A stretch of DNA of 64,000 nucleotides from Moniliophthora roreri. Lineage: Eukaryota; Basidiomycota; Agaricomycetes; Agaricales; Marasmiaceae. Position numbers and translations under genes: made by a program. The stretch is from NCBI GenBank assembly GCA_001466705.2, contig LATX02000181.1, positions 730,282 to 794,281 of the forward strand, read 5' to 3'. The notes under the pieces are model-generated. The model worked only from the letters and a program-made list of their open reading frames with translations. It was not told the origin of the DNA and made no database searches. Below are positions 45,052 through 57,639 of the stretch, one piece after another. The first letter of the stretch is position 1. Every line of letters starts with the position of its first letter.

Positions 45052-45735
45052 ATGGGGAATTCAGTGACATCAAGCTCCCATCTAGAACAGAGTTACTTGA
45101 TCTGTTGCATGAAAACAGTGTTGATGATGATGCATCCCTTCTCCACAATAATGAACATCCAATTGAACCAATTGAAGGAATCAACACTATTCCTGCCATT
45201 CAATATACCTATTGCTTTGCTATCAAATGTGATTCTAAGCAAATCAGAGATCATCAATAAGCTCATCACACTGAATCCAGTGATCCCTCTGCAAGTCAGC
45301 CACATATTTGCACATTGTCTCAGTGGGACTGGGTTTCAAGGCTCTGTGAAATATATGTATATCACTATCTCAGACCTACCACCTATTCCCCAATCTCTCC
45401 AGTTCCTTCTTGATCTCAGTCATTGCAACAATATGAAAAACCTGAGTACTCTTTTTACAGTTGCCAGAAACACTCAGGAAAAGAGGACCATCTTTTCATT
45501 GTACCAATGGGGCAAACAACTAAGCAACATCAATGTTGAACAGCTCAGAGCTGCAGCCTCTTCACCTGATCCCAAAGAGGAGCCTATGCTAGAGATCCTT
45601 TGGATCCATCTGCAAGAATATTACCTCAACATTATTTCACGTTTGGACAAGCTCAATACCATCACTCTACACTGGATTCATGCTCATGATCCAAGGTTCA
45701 GCCATTCACTGTTTCTTTTCATACTTGATTTCTTA
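45052..45735 (+). pseudogene. Unknown reading frame upstream of the RecQ-like gene
   Basis: A long open frame holds HLEQSYLICCMKTVLMMMHP, NIPIALLSNVILSKSEIINK, ISDLPPIPQSLQFLLDLSHC and KEEPMLEILWIHLQEYYLNI, ending in a hydrophobic stretch that may already be intron. The absence of stops for more than 220 codons in so degraded a region is notable. It could be a 5' exon of the helicase gene that follows or an unrelated protein. No domain is recognised. Confidence 0.4.
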
Positions 45736-45758
45736 TTATTATTATCCACTATTCAAGT

Positions 45759-48570
45759 ATGCCAAAGCCTAAACCATTTCACTGTCCACAAGAGTGTGGC
45801 ACTATTCACAAGGACTCAGATTGTGTTACACAGATGCTATCCTTTTACATATGCACCCACACCAACCTGATCAACAATTTCCCAGTGACACTGCACCCAC
45901 AGACTTGTAATCTTCTTGATAACCTTTGTGAGCAGTTGGCTATACCTGGGCCTGTCAAGAAACTACTCCTGGAACAGTTACATGAAATGATCTGGTCTCT
46001 TCTTTCCAACTCTAGTCCCAATTTCATTGATTGTGAGTCTATGTGTCCCTTTACATGATTCCTCATTGTGTTGCACCTCCAAGATAATTATAGAACCTTT
46101 TCTGATGCAAGGCATATAACTCCTAATACTGCCAGGGTTCAATGGTGCTTTTGTGCCACTGCCACTAATCAGGTTATTCACTTAAAGGGGTTGTATAACA
46201 ATGGTTCCCTTTGAGCATATGAAGAAGCCATCAAGCCCTTTATTACCAATGGGAAATCCACTCTATTCACTTCACTGAGAAACAGCATGTCACTCCTCAG
46301 CTCTTTGGTATACAAAGAGCAGTCCATTCCAAGGTTCAACTGGAATTTCAACAAGACCATTCTGTTGATCAATGAAACTCCTATCCTTGTCCAGGATTTT
46401 TCCAATGGAATACACCACACTATTGTGTCTATCAAGACTGTGCTCCAGAAGTTGAGTCATGGCTTTGACATTATGCCCGTCCTTGCACATATTGACAGGG
46501 CTTCTATTCCTGATGCAACAGGAGTTCAGTTCTGGTTCAGAGACAATGCTAATGTTCAGCAAATGTTCTACTTGTTTTTTAATGAACCAGAGAATGGTTT
46601 TACTGTATTTAAGGATGGCTTGCTTGCCCATTTGCCCAAAGACAATCATCTCTTTCCAATAAAGAATCAGATGGTTGTTCCAAACATTGAAAAACTCAGG
46701 GAATGGTTTCTAGACTTAGATGACATTGTCAAGGGGTTATACTATGTTGACATGTGTATGATTGGTGGAGGAGCTCAAGGAACAGAATTTGAACACCTAT
46801 CCTATGCCCACACATACCACAAGAAACATAGTGCACTTGTAATCAATGGCATATTCACCATCATTACCTTGTACATTAAAACCCAGTCTGTTACTAGTTT
46901 AGGGAAAAACATTGCATGTATCACATCCTATTCTGTCAACTGACTCTTGTTGGTTCTACTTGGAGTAGTATATTATTCTGCACCCTATCTTGGAATTGCA
47001 GTGGGCATGAAATTGGAGCAGGCAGAACTCTACTCATATGAAATATTTGTCCTTAGTGGCAGATCCATGACAAGCAAGGACTTTAGCAAAGTATTAGGCC
47101 ATTACACTAGCTCTATTTTAGGATTCAAAATCAAACTCCGGGACCTTTGTCAACTTGCCATCATACTCCTCATGACATTCACTTCTTCCTCATTCTATAA
47201 CTTGGATGATGAAGATGTGGAAAACAGAATCAGACATTTGTTTTGGACACTCTGCTACCATTGGAAGGAAGCACTATGGGCTGGATGTGTTCAATAGTAT
47301 GACCAAGCTCTCCACTGATGCTGTTGCAACTATGCAAATGGTTTGTCTTCAATAGCATTTGTGGTTGAACCAGTTACATCCCATGCTAAGAGGGAAAAAA
47401 GAGTTAACATTATGTGTAAGTGTTTATACAGATTCTGAGCAATGCAATCTTCTTCTTACATGTGAATCACTTGGATCAAACAACTCCTCAAGTTGTTTCC
47501 ACTGATATTCTGGACTCTTGAATACACAATCTCAAAGCTTCACTTGACTCTTCACATAAATCCAGCATTGAAAGCATCAAGGAACATGTCACTCGACAAT
47601 CAGAATATTTGGGACAGTTCATATCAGAGTTGTTTGTTAGAAACCATGCCAAACTACCTGCCTTGAACAGTCTATTGATGACAGTGCATCCAAAGACTTG
47701 TTTGGAGATGCAGAATATCATGGGATGTCAGTCTGCTGGTCCATTTCAATTTAAGAGCCCAGAGCAAGCAGAACTTGTGTACAGTGTTGGCACTAAAAGT
47801 CACATTATTGGAGTTTTGCCAACAGGTGGTGGAAAAAGCATGGCCTTTTTGGAGCTATCAAGCTTCATCCTGAACAGTTGTTCATTGTTGTTAGCCTCTT
47901 GAATGTGCTCACTTTTGATCTTGAATGATGACAATGCAACCTTGGTATTCAAGATGGTATATGGGGAGGACCAGGTATCAACTACCACACAGCCCAAATT
48001 GTATTTGTATTGGCACATGTTGCTGGTACTAATTACTTTTACAGGTGGATTGCCTTGTTGGGAACCAAGACAAGACTTGATCAGATATTTGTTGACAAAT
48101 GCCACAAAATTGTGACTAATGAGTCATACAGAGAATGTTTCTGTCTCTTCCACATTCTCACTTGCACAGAAATCCCCATCACATTTTTATCAGGATCACT
48201 CATGCTCAAATCTGTACCCAAGATGCTCAACATGATGCATATACAAGATCCAAGTTTGGTAATGGAGATTAGAGCATATACAGGTCAACCAAACTTGTGT
48301 TATATAGTGGAAAAGTTGGATGAACAAGAGGTGGACAGATGGCTGCAATAACTCATTTCTCAAGCCAGTCTAAAGATGGGACAAGAAGACAGAGGGATGA
48401 TCTTTATTTGAACAAGAAAATATACTCTGCTACTCTTTCTGCAGCTAGTCCTACAAATACTGTTGACTTGACTAATGAAGCCAGTCCTGCAGCAGCTGAC
48501 AATGCCAATCCTTTGGTATGCTTCTCTTTTACTCTCTATTATTATTTTACTCTCTTGTTAACCACTACTT
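45759..48570 (+). pseudogene. RecQ-type helicase, telomere-linked-helicase-like, degraded
   Basis: One frame from MPKPKPFHCPQECGTIHKDS (45759) runs to 47297, broken only by TGA at 46056, 46212 and 46941 and ended by TAG at 47295. It includes GGGAQGTEFEHLSYAHTYHK and NGIFTIITLYIK, which I recognise from the non-helicase half of fungal telomere-linked RecQ proteins. The helicase half has FKSPEQAELVYSVGTKSHII with Walker A LPTGGGKS (47816-47839), then, after a frame change, IVVSLLNVLTFDLE, QIVFVLAHVAGTNYFYRWIA, the DExH box as VDKCHKI (48091-48111, Lys where Glu is expected), IPITFLSGSL and VMEIRAYTGQPNLCYIVEKL (48245-48320). Such genes are often subtelomeric, but no telomere repeat is seen here. 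Confidence 0.65.
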
Positions 48571-49730
48571 TCTAGTAAGCTGGTGGATGTTCCACAACCT
48601 GTGTCCTTGCTGACACTGTCATCCACTTCAGATAGTATTGTGTTCTTTAGTCTCTCTTATCTTTTGACTGCTCCCAAGTCAAATGACGAGGATGAGGTAC
48701 TGTATATCCTTCCAACATAGGATTTTGTTGCATTCCTTTCTTGGTTGGCACTGGGTCAGACCATTGTATCACTCTGGACTTACTATTATCTTTTACTACT
48801 CATCTACTTTATCTTGCCACTAGAATATTTAAGTACATTCATCCTGCATACTTAAATATTCTCTATATCTCATATCTCTGCTGCAGAAATATTATAAGTA
48901 CATTCATCTCAAGTACTTAGATATTTCTGTCTAATTGGACTTTCACTTCAGTAGCTATAGTTTCCTTACTATTTGCTTACTGAAACAATCAAACTCATCT
49001 CATATTCATATTCTTAACTAATGCATGAATATTATAAGCTCTGATTCTTTTTGAACTTAAATATTTCTTGAGCCAAGCATGTCTACATCATCATGTGTAT
49101 ATTACTATTACATCCCATGCTTTTGTCACCACACTTATTTCTCCATTCATGTAGATAAGTCTATTATGAAATTTCTTTTTCTTATCTGTTGCCAATCTCT
49201 AAGCCTTTTCTGTATGCATCATTCTCTGTATATATGCATAAGCACTCTATATTTAGTGATCCAATCAAATATTCTTTCATCTTTGGGACTGAATTGAATC
49301 TATTCCTGTCTCTCATTTTCTCAGTTGTGGAATCAGCACTCATGTTATCTCCATGAAGTTCCTCTTGCACCACTTTCTGTTTCCTTTATTAGTTTCCATG
49401 TCTACATATGCTTCTCTTTTTCTGGCCAATACTTGTTCTATCCACTATCCATATGTCTTAGTAGTTCTCTGAGACTTCCATACAATCAAGCTTTATTCAA
49501 TTCTTTTTGAAAATTGTTGAAATTTCTTATATATATTCCTCCTCCCAACTAAATAATAACAATGTCCCCATTGTTCAGGCAAGATACACATATTCCAAAA
49601 TTCTCATCTGACAATTTCCAACAGTTATTACCATGAATGTGCACTCCCTGTCACTTGGGTCTATAAATTCTGTGCATTCAAACAATAACTCCTCATAATT
49701 TACTCTCTTTCTCTCTCTCATTCAATATTT
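48571..49730. other. No gene recognised
   Basis: The sequence is AT-rich with many CT-rich runs. Short open frames have no recognisable content. Confidence 0.4.
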
Positions 49731-51050
49731 GGTGCCTAATATTCTGGGTACTGCTTCAATGCCTCTGTCCAGCTCTTGGCCTGATCATCTGACATGGTTT
49801 CACAACACCACCAAGCTGTTCAACTTCATTAAGTGTTCTGCAAATAGTAGCAACCCTACTATTCATAGCCTTTTGGTTGCACAACTCATGGACCATCTAG
49901 TATGCCTTAATATTATCCCTCTTCTCAACTATACTCATCAATATTATCTCTCTTCTAGAAAGGGTGACTTAATTTTAAGCATGTTGCTGCTGATGACCAA
50001 GCATACAAACTCTATTGTGCTTGTGTTGAGTTTATTAATACTCAGATCTTGACTTGTGCTAAAGCTCCATTTGTCCTGGATTCCCTTGAGGCTTTTACAC
50101 ATGAGATGCATGCCTTTCATGCTCATGCAGCTGCATCCAAAAATCATCAGCTCTTATTCTTTCTTCATTATGTTCTGACATCATTTATAAATATTCTTCT
50201 AGGAAAATGCAAAGCCTCAAAGGCATCTGTGGATTCATTGGATGAGGAAGAAGTACAAATTGTCAATAATATGGATGCCAATTTAGAAGTATGTACTATC
50301 TTCATTTCCTTAATATTAAACACATACTCATCTGCTTATCTGAACAGATGCAGGATGCCAGGTCCCTTTCTACCTCTGTCCACACCCCTAAGTCTGGTTC
50401 CACAAATGATCCTGCACAGAAAGTCTGCTTCTCTAAAAACAATGCTGTATGTCCTTCTATACTAATATCAAATTCTCTCTCTCTAACTATTCCATTCCTT
50501 CAAGGTAGACAAAAAGGAAAAGGACAAGAAGGTTCCAAGTAAATCTCTCAATGTCAGCCTTTCTTCTCTCTCTTTATTTAAACCCTTGGTTTCTTAATAT
50601 TTTCTCTATAATAGGTTACCCCCACTGCTCCTGAGGCCAAACTGACTACTTCTGCTTCCAAGAAGAGTAAGGTCTCTTCATCAGTTGTGGATTGGCACCA
50701 GGAAACAACTGGCAGTTCATTCTCTTTCTTATTATTGTTTATAAACATTAATATTATTTCTCATTTAGATGAACAAGCACTCCATGCTCTTGCATTTGAA
50801 TTGCTAAGAAATCAGCATTGACTCTGTTCCTTGACCTGGAAAAGGCTTCCTCTGAAGTCCTCTTGTCAGTTGCCAACTTCCTTTGTGCTGAACTCTCCTC
50901 CTTGGAACACAATATTAAGAGTCTTGAAGAGGTCAATCATATCTGTCTCTCCAAAGTTGCTATCCAAGATGAGCAAATGGGCAAAGCTCAACCTGTTCAT
51001 TCTACTATTGAGGTTGAAACAGTCCCTGCTCTAGTCAATACTTAGAGCAT
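49730..51050 (+). pseudogene. Unknown intron-rich gene remnant
   Basis: Coding-like exons on the plus strand read SSWPDHLTWFHNTTKLFNFI (49770-49830), ILTCAKAPFVLDSLEAFTHE with MHAFHAHAAASKNHQLL (50047-50150), KASKASVDSLDEEEVQIVNN (50212-50275), DARSLSTSVHTPKSGSTNDP (50353-50412), VDKKEKDKKVPSK (50507-50540), PTAPEAKLTTSASKKSKVSS (50620-50680) and SEVLLSVANFLCAELSSLEH (50850-50910). They are separated by 55-80-bp introns with gta..cag/aag borders. The protein would be charged and low-complexity in its middle. No known family is recognised. Confidence 0.4.
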
Positions 51051-51059
51051 TTTCACAAG

Positions 51060-52182
51060 GATTATGTTGGGTACTTCAGTTCACCTTGTTCAAGCTAGAT
51101 ACCAGGTTCTGTTATATTCATATTTCTCTTTATAATACTCATCAAATGTCACCTCTCACTCATAAAACATCTCTATAAACATATTCTCTCTGAGACTCAA
51201 CTTCTACAGTTGTTACCTCTGATACTCCACTCTCTGTAACTCTATTATCACTCTGTATTTGTTCCATATAGCCAGTCACTCTTTCCAACTCCAGCTGTAT
51301 GTCTCTGTCTGTCATGTTTCTTTTCTTGTATGAACAAGTCAACTTCTCAGTATTCATCTCTTTTATTATCAATAAAGAGGTCTTACAATCACTTCTTTAT
51401 GACTGCCCACTCCAAATTATTCTCTTTAATTTCCCAGTCCAATCATTAGGAACTCTAATTTCCTCTGAATCTTCTGTTGTCTTGTTTTCCTGGGCTCATC
51501 CAAGTCCATATCTTCAATATCTTCTTCCTTATTGCACTGTTTTTCTTTAATATTATCATCATCTACCAGTTCTCTATCTGGCTCCAGTCTTTTCATTTCT
51601 GGTATGTTTGGAAATATAAAGTCTTCACCATCAGTAGACTGACAATTTGCCTTTCAGCATTTTTTAGCATTTTCAGCATTTCCAGCCTTTCTGCAGGTCA
51701 AGGGCTGAAAGGGTGAAAAGGTACCTTTCATACAGCTTGAAAGCAGTCCAAACTCCATGAAATAAATCAATTACATGTTGCCCTTACATTCATGCACCAC
51801 CTGCTCCTTATGCTCAAGTCACCAACTGCTGTATCTGGTTTGAGTCAATACCTCACTCCAATCTTGCTTGTCAAGCCTTTTTTGGAACATCTCCCTTTTT
51901 GTATATCCCAGATAGCATATTTCTACTCTAATTCAACTCTTATGAACAATTTTAGGATATTTTCTGTGATAGAATATGAGGAGAGGCAAGGAACTTACAT
52001 GTCCAGAGAAGCTCACCTTTTGGTGCAAGAGATCTAATACATGGCATGTGGCCTTTTTGACCTGTCAGACCTTTTTGAGGTGGTTCCCAGACCAAAAAAA
52101 ATGACTGATCTTTCCAAAAATAGGATCTAGTATGTCACCTTTGTCCTTTAGCCTTTGGGCCAAAAAAGGGCAGGCCATTATC
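51060..52182. other. No gene recognised; 3' flank of the minus-strand gypsy element
   Basis: I looked here for the 3' LTR of the element at 52183-61239 and did not find a match to the 0.9-kb repeat. The element therefore seems truncated at this end, or its LTR has diverged. Confidence 0.4.
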
Positions 52183-52941
52183 CTACTGATGACTGCTATA
52201 GTGTTTACTCTCTTCATTTTTGATTATTTTGTCTATCTGTTCTCTTAACATGTCTATCAATTCATAAATATTTTCTGGTAGAGAAATGGGCTCATATCTT
52301 GCTACATGTGGTATCACTCTAAATGCAGCTACCTTCTCTTTCTTTACTGCACTGTTCATATCAGCTAGAATATAAGATCCTCCTTTTATACATCTGACCA
52401 CTATCATTGGTCCTAAGTACCTTGAGTACATCTTTCTATCCAAATCTTTCTCTATGCCAGAATTACACATCTGCACTAGTTGTTCTGGTTTAAAATAGTC
52501 ATCACTAACATACTGTTTAATTTCTTCTTCTTCTACCATCTTATCTATCTGTTCTCTTGACATGTCTATCAATTTATAAATATTCTCTGGTAGAGAAATG
52601 GGTTCATATCTTGCTACATGTGGTATCACCCTAAATGCAGCTACTTTCTCTTTCTTTACTGCACCATTCATATCAGCTAAGATATATGATCCTTCTTTTG
52701 TATGTCTGACCACTATCATTGGTTCTAAATACCTTGGGTACATCTTTCTATCCAAATCTTTCTCAATGCCAGAGTTATGCATCTGCACCAGCTGTCCTGG
52801 TTTAAAATCAAAATCCTTGATCTTATATCTATGTTCCTTCTCAAATTTTCTTAAGTTATCTCTCTTTATTTGGTCTACTCTCTCTATCATCTCATTAACA
52901 TGTGTCTGATGTTTAGCTAGTGCCAATGCCCTATATCCCAC
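52183..52941 (-). pseudogene. Integrase C-terminal region with in-frame 104-residue duplication
   Basis: The frame reads HQTHVNEMIERVDQIKRDNL and then a block FKPGQLVQM, EKDLDRKMYPRYL, GSYILADMNGAV, FRVIPHVARYE, which is repeated as FKPEQLVQM and so on. The two DNA copies (about 52232-52497 and 52544-52809) are offset by exactly 312 bp. The block is the SH3-like C-terminal domain that usually occurs once. Confidence 0.85.
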
Positions 52942-52983
52942 TAATTCTTCATATGATAATATTCTATCTGTCGTACATACTAA

Positions 52984-53526
52984 CTATGTCAATTCCACAA
53001 TATCAAAAGGTAGGATTGGTTCTGTGCCTGTTACTAAAAAGTAAGGTGAACATCCCAATCCTCTTCTAATTATAACTCTATCTGCCCATAGTACTTGTTT
53101 CAAATACCAATACCATCTTCTCAAGTCTCCACCTGTAGCTTTTACTAAGGCTTGTCTTATATCAAAATGGAGTCTCTCAATCTTCCCATTAGCTTGAGAA
53201 TTATAGAGTGAAATCTTAATATGCCTCACTCCATATTTCTCATTTAACCATTTTATTACTACTTCTAGTTGAGGAGCATTGTCTGTGACAATCTCTTCTA
53301 CTGGTCTCCAACAACACAAGATATCTTCAAATATCCATTCTTCAATAGTTTTTGCTTTTTCATCTCTTATCACTCTAGCTTCTGACCAATTTGATAACAC
53401 ACACCTAGCATGAGCCATGTTCTTACAACTGTTGCTAGCTGGTGATAGCTTAAATATATCTATATGAATCTTCTGGAACAAAGATGGTGTATGTGTCTGT
53501 GTAGGTGGAATCTTAATCATACTCAA
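52984..53526 (-). pseudogene. Integrase catalytic core
   Basis: The minus strand reads KIPPTQTHTPSLFQKIHIDI, then EEWIFEDILCCW, EIVTDNAPQLEVVIKWLNEK and NSQANGKIERLHFDIRQAL, then VLWADRVIIRRGLGCSPYFL. The three catalytic acids are present (D in HIDI, D in TDN, E in KIE). The second interval is 34 residues, one fewer than the usual 35, which suggests a lost codon after TDN. The N-terminal finger region is in a separate frame at 53825-53580 (GRLYRRNEELEGQHM). Confidence 0.8.
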
Positions 53527-53817
53527 CTGCCTATCTTAACATGGTTGATATGATTTCACAAACCATTCTACATTATGCTCTAGTTCTGGCCACCAAAATC
53601 TCTGCTTAAGGAGTTGTTCAGTTGCAAACATCCCTTTGTGACCCATATAATCATGTGCTGTCCTTCTAACTCTTCATTTCTTCTATACAGCCTTCCTTCT
53701 TTGTCAACAAAGAATCTCTGGGTTTGTTTCCTTATAAATTTCTCATAATCCTTGTCTAAATCTCTTTGTCTAATCCAATCTTCATCTGTCAGATAACTGA
53801 TTATATCTGGTAAAGCT

Positions 53818-55345
53818 TTATCCAACTTTTTTCCCTAGCATTGTGCAGTGAGACTCCACATAAGGATTCTGTTCCTGCCATTCAGTTGTTAATGCAGGTG
53901 GAAATATTTTGATCTGTGCAAACGACTCATATATTGGCCATCCCAAAACCAAATTATTCATCCTCATTTCTTCCACCACTGCTTCTAAATCCTGTGTAAA
54001 ATCTTCTACACATACTGCTCTCTCTAAATAATATCCTCCTCTGGTATCAATCTCTTCCCTGAAATCTTCAAAAGGATAAGGTGGATCAGTTTCATCCTCT
54101 CCCATCTTAAATTTCACAGGTTCTCCATCATCATTATCTAAACAATCTTCTTCATTTTCAGATGGTCTAGATAAACCATCTGGTCCATGCTTAATTCTCT
54201 TTACATACACCAATTTAAAATGATACTTCCTGATAGCTTCTATCCAATGATTGATAGTTGCATTAGGGCCTGCACTTGGATTGTCTAGCATTCTCTTAAT
54301 ATAACTAGCATCTGTCTCCACTATTGACTCTCTACAACTATATCTCATATAATATGTAGCTTCTAAAGCCATCTTTAATCTATACAGCTCCCTCTTGGGC
54401 TGTGAAAATCTTGCTTCTCTCACTCAGACCAACTGATCCAAAATAGTTAAAATATTTTCTCTTTGAATCATTTTCATCTCATTGATACAAGTAGAAGCCT
54501 ACTGCTTGCCATGATGTATCAACTGCTAATATTAATGGTTTCCTATAATCTACTGGCTTCAAACAAGGTGCATTTCTAATAGCTTCTTGCAGATTTCTAA
54601 CTGCTTGTTTCTCTTCTTCTCCCATTTGGAAGATTGCATTTGCTCCAGTTACCTTGTTCAATGGTCTTGTCATCTTTGCATAGTCCTTAATAAAAGTATG
54701 CATCTGTACTGCTGTGCCCAATAACAACTTTACATCTGTCTGTGATTCAAAAGTATTTGGATCCCAATCCAAAACTACCTTTGCAAATTTCTCATTTATC
54801 TCTTGACCCTCTGGTCCTACTTGAAAACCTAATACCACACCTCTTTCTAAACATATAAATGCTTTGGGACCTGAAAATGTTCCTTCAACATATTTCAGCC
54901 TCTGCATCAATCTGTTCATATTGTTCATATGCTCCCATACAAATTTTCTAATTCCTGGGTTCTCTGGTATAGTTTCAAAACTTCCATCTTCTAATTTGTA
55001 CTGAGATGCTGGACCCCTTGCCAATACATCATCCATGTTTTGCATTGTAATCTCTGGTATCTCATCTCTAAATATATAACAAACATCATCATGAAATATT
55101 GGTACCAAATTAGTACATCCCATTGGTAATTTTACCAATCTATGTGGCCCAAATGGTGTCTGAAATGTTATTAAGTCTCTTGATTCTTCATCTATTAATC
55201 TTTTATCATATCCAACCCATATGTCTAAGAGTCCTATGCATGCTCTGCCTGAAAAATGACTTGCTACTTCAGCTGTTACAGGTGGTACACCTGAGTACTG
55301 AATTGTAACTTTGTTCAATGGCCCCAAGCTATGCACTATTCTCAA
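53818..55345 (-). pseudogene. Reverse transcriptase and RNase H
   Basis: RT: IVHSLGPLNKVTIQYSGVPP, HFSGRACIGLLDIWVGYDKR, TFQTPFGPHRLVKLPMGCTN and MQNMDDVLARGP (54479-55345). The polymerase motif reads NMDD where YxDD is expected. After QTDVKLLLGTAVQMHTFIKD comes the RNase H start LILAVDTSWQAVGFYLYQ. A frame break at about 54430-54479 precedes REARFSQPKRELYRLKMALE and YVKRIKHGPDGLSRP (54423-53818). The order and wording are typical of basidiomycete gypsy elements. Confidence 0.8.
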
Positions 55346-56198
55346 ACTTTTCCCATCTTTCTTTAATACACAGAACCACTTCGATCAATGACAAACTAGA
55401 TGGTTCATATACTCCTGCATCTATCTTGTCTTTTATTATTCCACAAACCTCCTTGTATATACCCAGTGGAATGGGAATATTTCACTCTACCCATGGCACA
55501 TATGGCAATACTGGGAACTTTACTAGTGGAAAGAAACCTGTTCTAAAATTTCCTTCTTCTGCTGCATTCCATGCAAACACCATCTCTTGTAATTTCATCA
55601 ATTCATGTAATAATTTTCTTTCTTCTGACCAAAGAAATCCCTCTGTGTGATTCTTATTAATAATATTCTTTCTTTCTTTTATATCTTTCTCCAGGTGTAA
55701 ATTCTGGTGGACATACTGGAAGTATAGGCATTCTCTCTAATGGATCCCCAATGATCTGTCTCTTAACATGAAATTCCTGTGGTAATGTTGCCTTCACTAG
55801 GCAAACTTTCTTATCCACTGGCTTGTATTTCTAAAATACATCATATATGTCACTTAATGCTTCATCTCTGGTCTGTATTACATCAAACATCTTTACTGTA
55901 GGCAGCCAGTCATTCTTTTTGTACAAATATTCTTTATACTGATCCTTGTCCTTGGAATGTTCTCTTAATATTTCATTTGCTTGATCTACCACACATTGGA
56001 AAGCTTTCCCTTCCAAATGGTCCATGCTCTGTTTTATCAATTCATCCAGCTTTTCTATTAGCATTTGTGCCTCTGGCTCAGCTCTTGCTGCCTGTGCAAA
56101 TGCATTCACTAGTTCTTCATTTTCAAAAATATTCTTGCTTGGCATAGCATATCTTTCTACTACACATTCTCTATTTTCATTCATCTTAAATATCAAGG
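55346..56198 (-). pseudogene. Pol linker before RT
   Basis: The minus strand reads RECVVERYAMPSKNIFENEE (about 56175), then, past a stop near 55831, KYKPVDKKVCLVKATLPQEF and IIGDPLERMPILPVCPPEFT (55690-55830), the usual stretch before RT. Several stops follow toward 55346. Confidence 0.65.
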
Positions 56199-57413
56199 CT
56201 ACCTCTCCCTGTTCTTTGAACAGTTCCTCAAGGTTTCTTGAAAACTTGTAATCTCTATTTCATTGTTTATTTCTTCTTTAGATAGCCCAACATGTGTATC
56301 CCTTTCTGTAGATCTCAGTTCTGGCTCTTCATTCAACTGTTCTACCTTTATCCCTTGTCCTCTGGGATAAGTTCTGCATGTCAACCTCTTGCCTGTGTTT
56401 GGGCATGTCAATGTTAAGTCTAGCCTTCCATCTGGATATGCTTTTGTCTCTATACTAGTTAGAGATTCAAATGGTCTCTCTATCAGCAACTGATACAGTG
56501 CTTTCTCCAACACATGAAGTTGTGCTCTCAATTCTAAATCTCCAATCTGTATTAGCTTATACCTGGCTAGCCTCAGTGTTTTCTGTAAGCTACCATTTGC
56601 ACTCTGCATATGTATGCACATAGAAGGATCCCATGTAATCCTTCTCCCTACTGCTTCCTTCTTATCTATATAAAGGATCATAGAGCCTAGGTCCAAAATC
56701 CCTTCAATCTCATCTGGGTGTCCATTTAATCTCACATACACACACCTCAGGTTCTCAGATTGTGATGCTACTATAATCACTTTATTTCTCTTGTCTTCTG
56801 ATATATCATTCAAATATGTGTCTATCACATCTCTTTGCACTACAGTCCCTGCTGGCATTCCATTCTGTTCTACTTCCAGGACTTCCAAAAAGAACTGTGC
56901 TAACTCTTCATCTGCTTCAACAATACTTTCAACATCAATTACAAAATCAGCTTTATCCAGATCCTCCAGTACTTCATTGCTTAAGGCTAATGCCTGTGCT
57001 CTGGGTAACTGCTCATAAAACTCTTTTGCTGATCTCTGCTCAATATTTCTAAATCTGCATTTCCTAGCCAAAAGCTTTCTTACTGCTGGCAAAATTTTCA
57101 ACATTTCTCCCAATGGTATATTCACTTCCAACTTTAAATATTTCTCTAATATTCCTTCTTCAACTGTCATCATTGTCAAGTCTATTGAATCATCTCTTTT
57201 TTCTAGAATCTCTTTATTCTTTTGCTCTAACTGCTTCAAATGTGAAGTGCCTCTTTCTATTGCCTGATTTTTAGGTAGAGGAGCCCTCTCTATTGGCTCT
57301 ACCTTGTCAAACAGTCTTGCTTCTGGTTTGTTAAACCTCACTGTCTTTTGTACTTTATCATTATTCTCTCTAGCATTGATAGCTAACCCATTAGTTTCCA
57401 ATGTATCAGCCAT
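56199..57413 (-). pseudogene. Aspartic-protease region of gag-pol
   Basis: A 404-codon open frame. N-terminal charged part, then YVRLNGHPDEIEGILDLGSM (56665-56730, a retropepsin-like start with DLGS), MQSANGSLQKTLRLARYKLI and LHVLEKALYQLLIERPF (56480-56620). This is the protease fold order seen in basidiomycete gypsy elements. The second, incomplete copy of its 5' half is at 58742-59567. Confidence 0.7.
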
Positions 57414-57639
57414 TGGGTCTTCTTTTCTGATTGGTTCATTTTGGGTATTTCAATTTGTGGCATCAATCTCCTTAGGTTACCCTCAGGGGCACTATTATTG
57501 GCTATTCTTGAATTAACCAGCCTCATCCTTGGGTCTGCTAGTTTTTTAACTGCATATCAGTTGCAGGCTTCATCTTTTCTGCCAACAACATTGCTAACCT
57601 ATCCAGGTCCATCCCCTCCTGAGGTTGAACTACTGTGGC

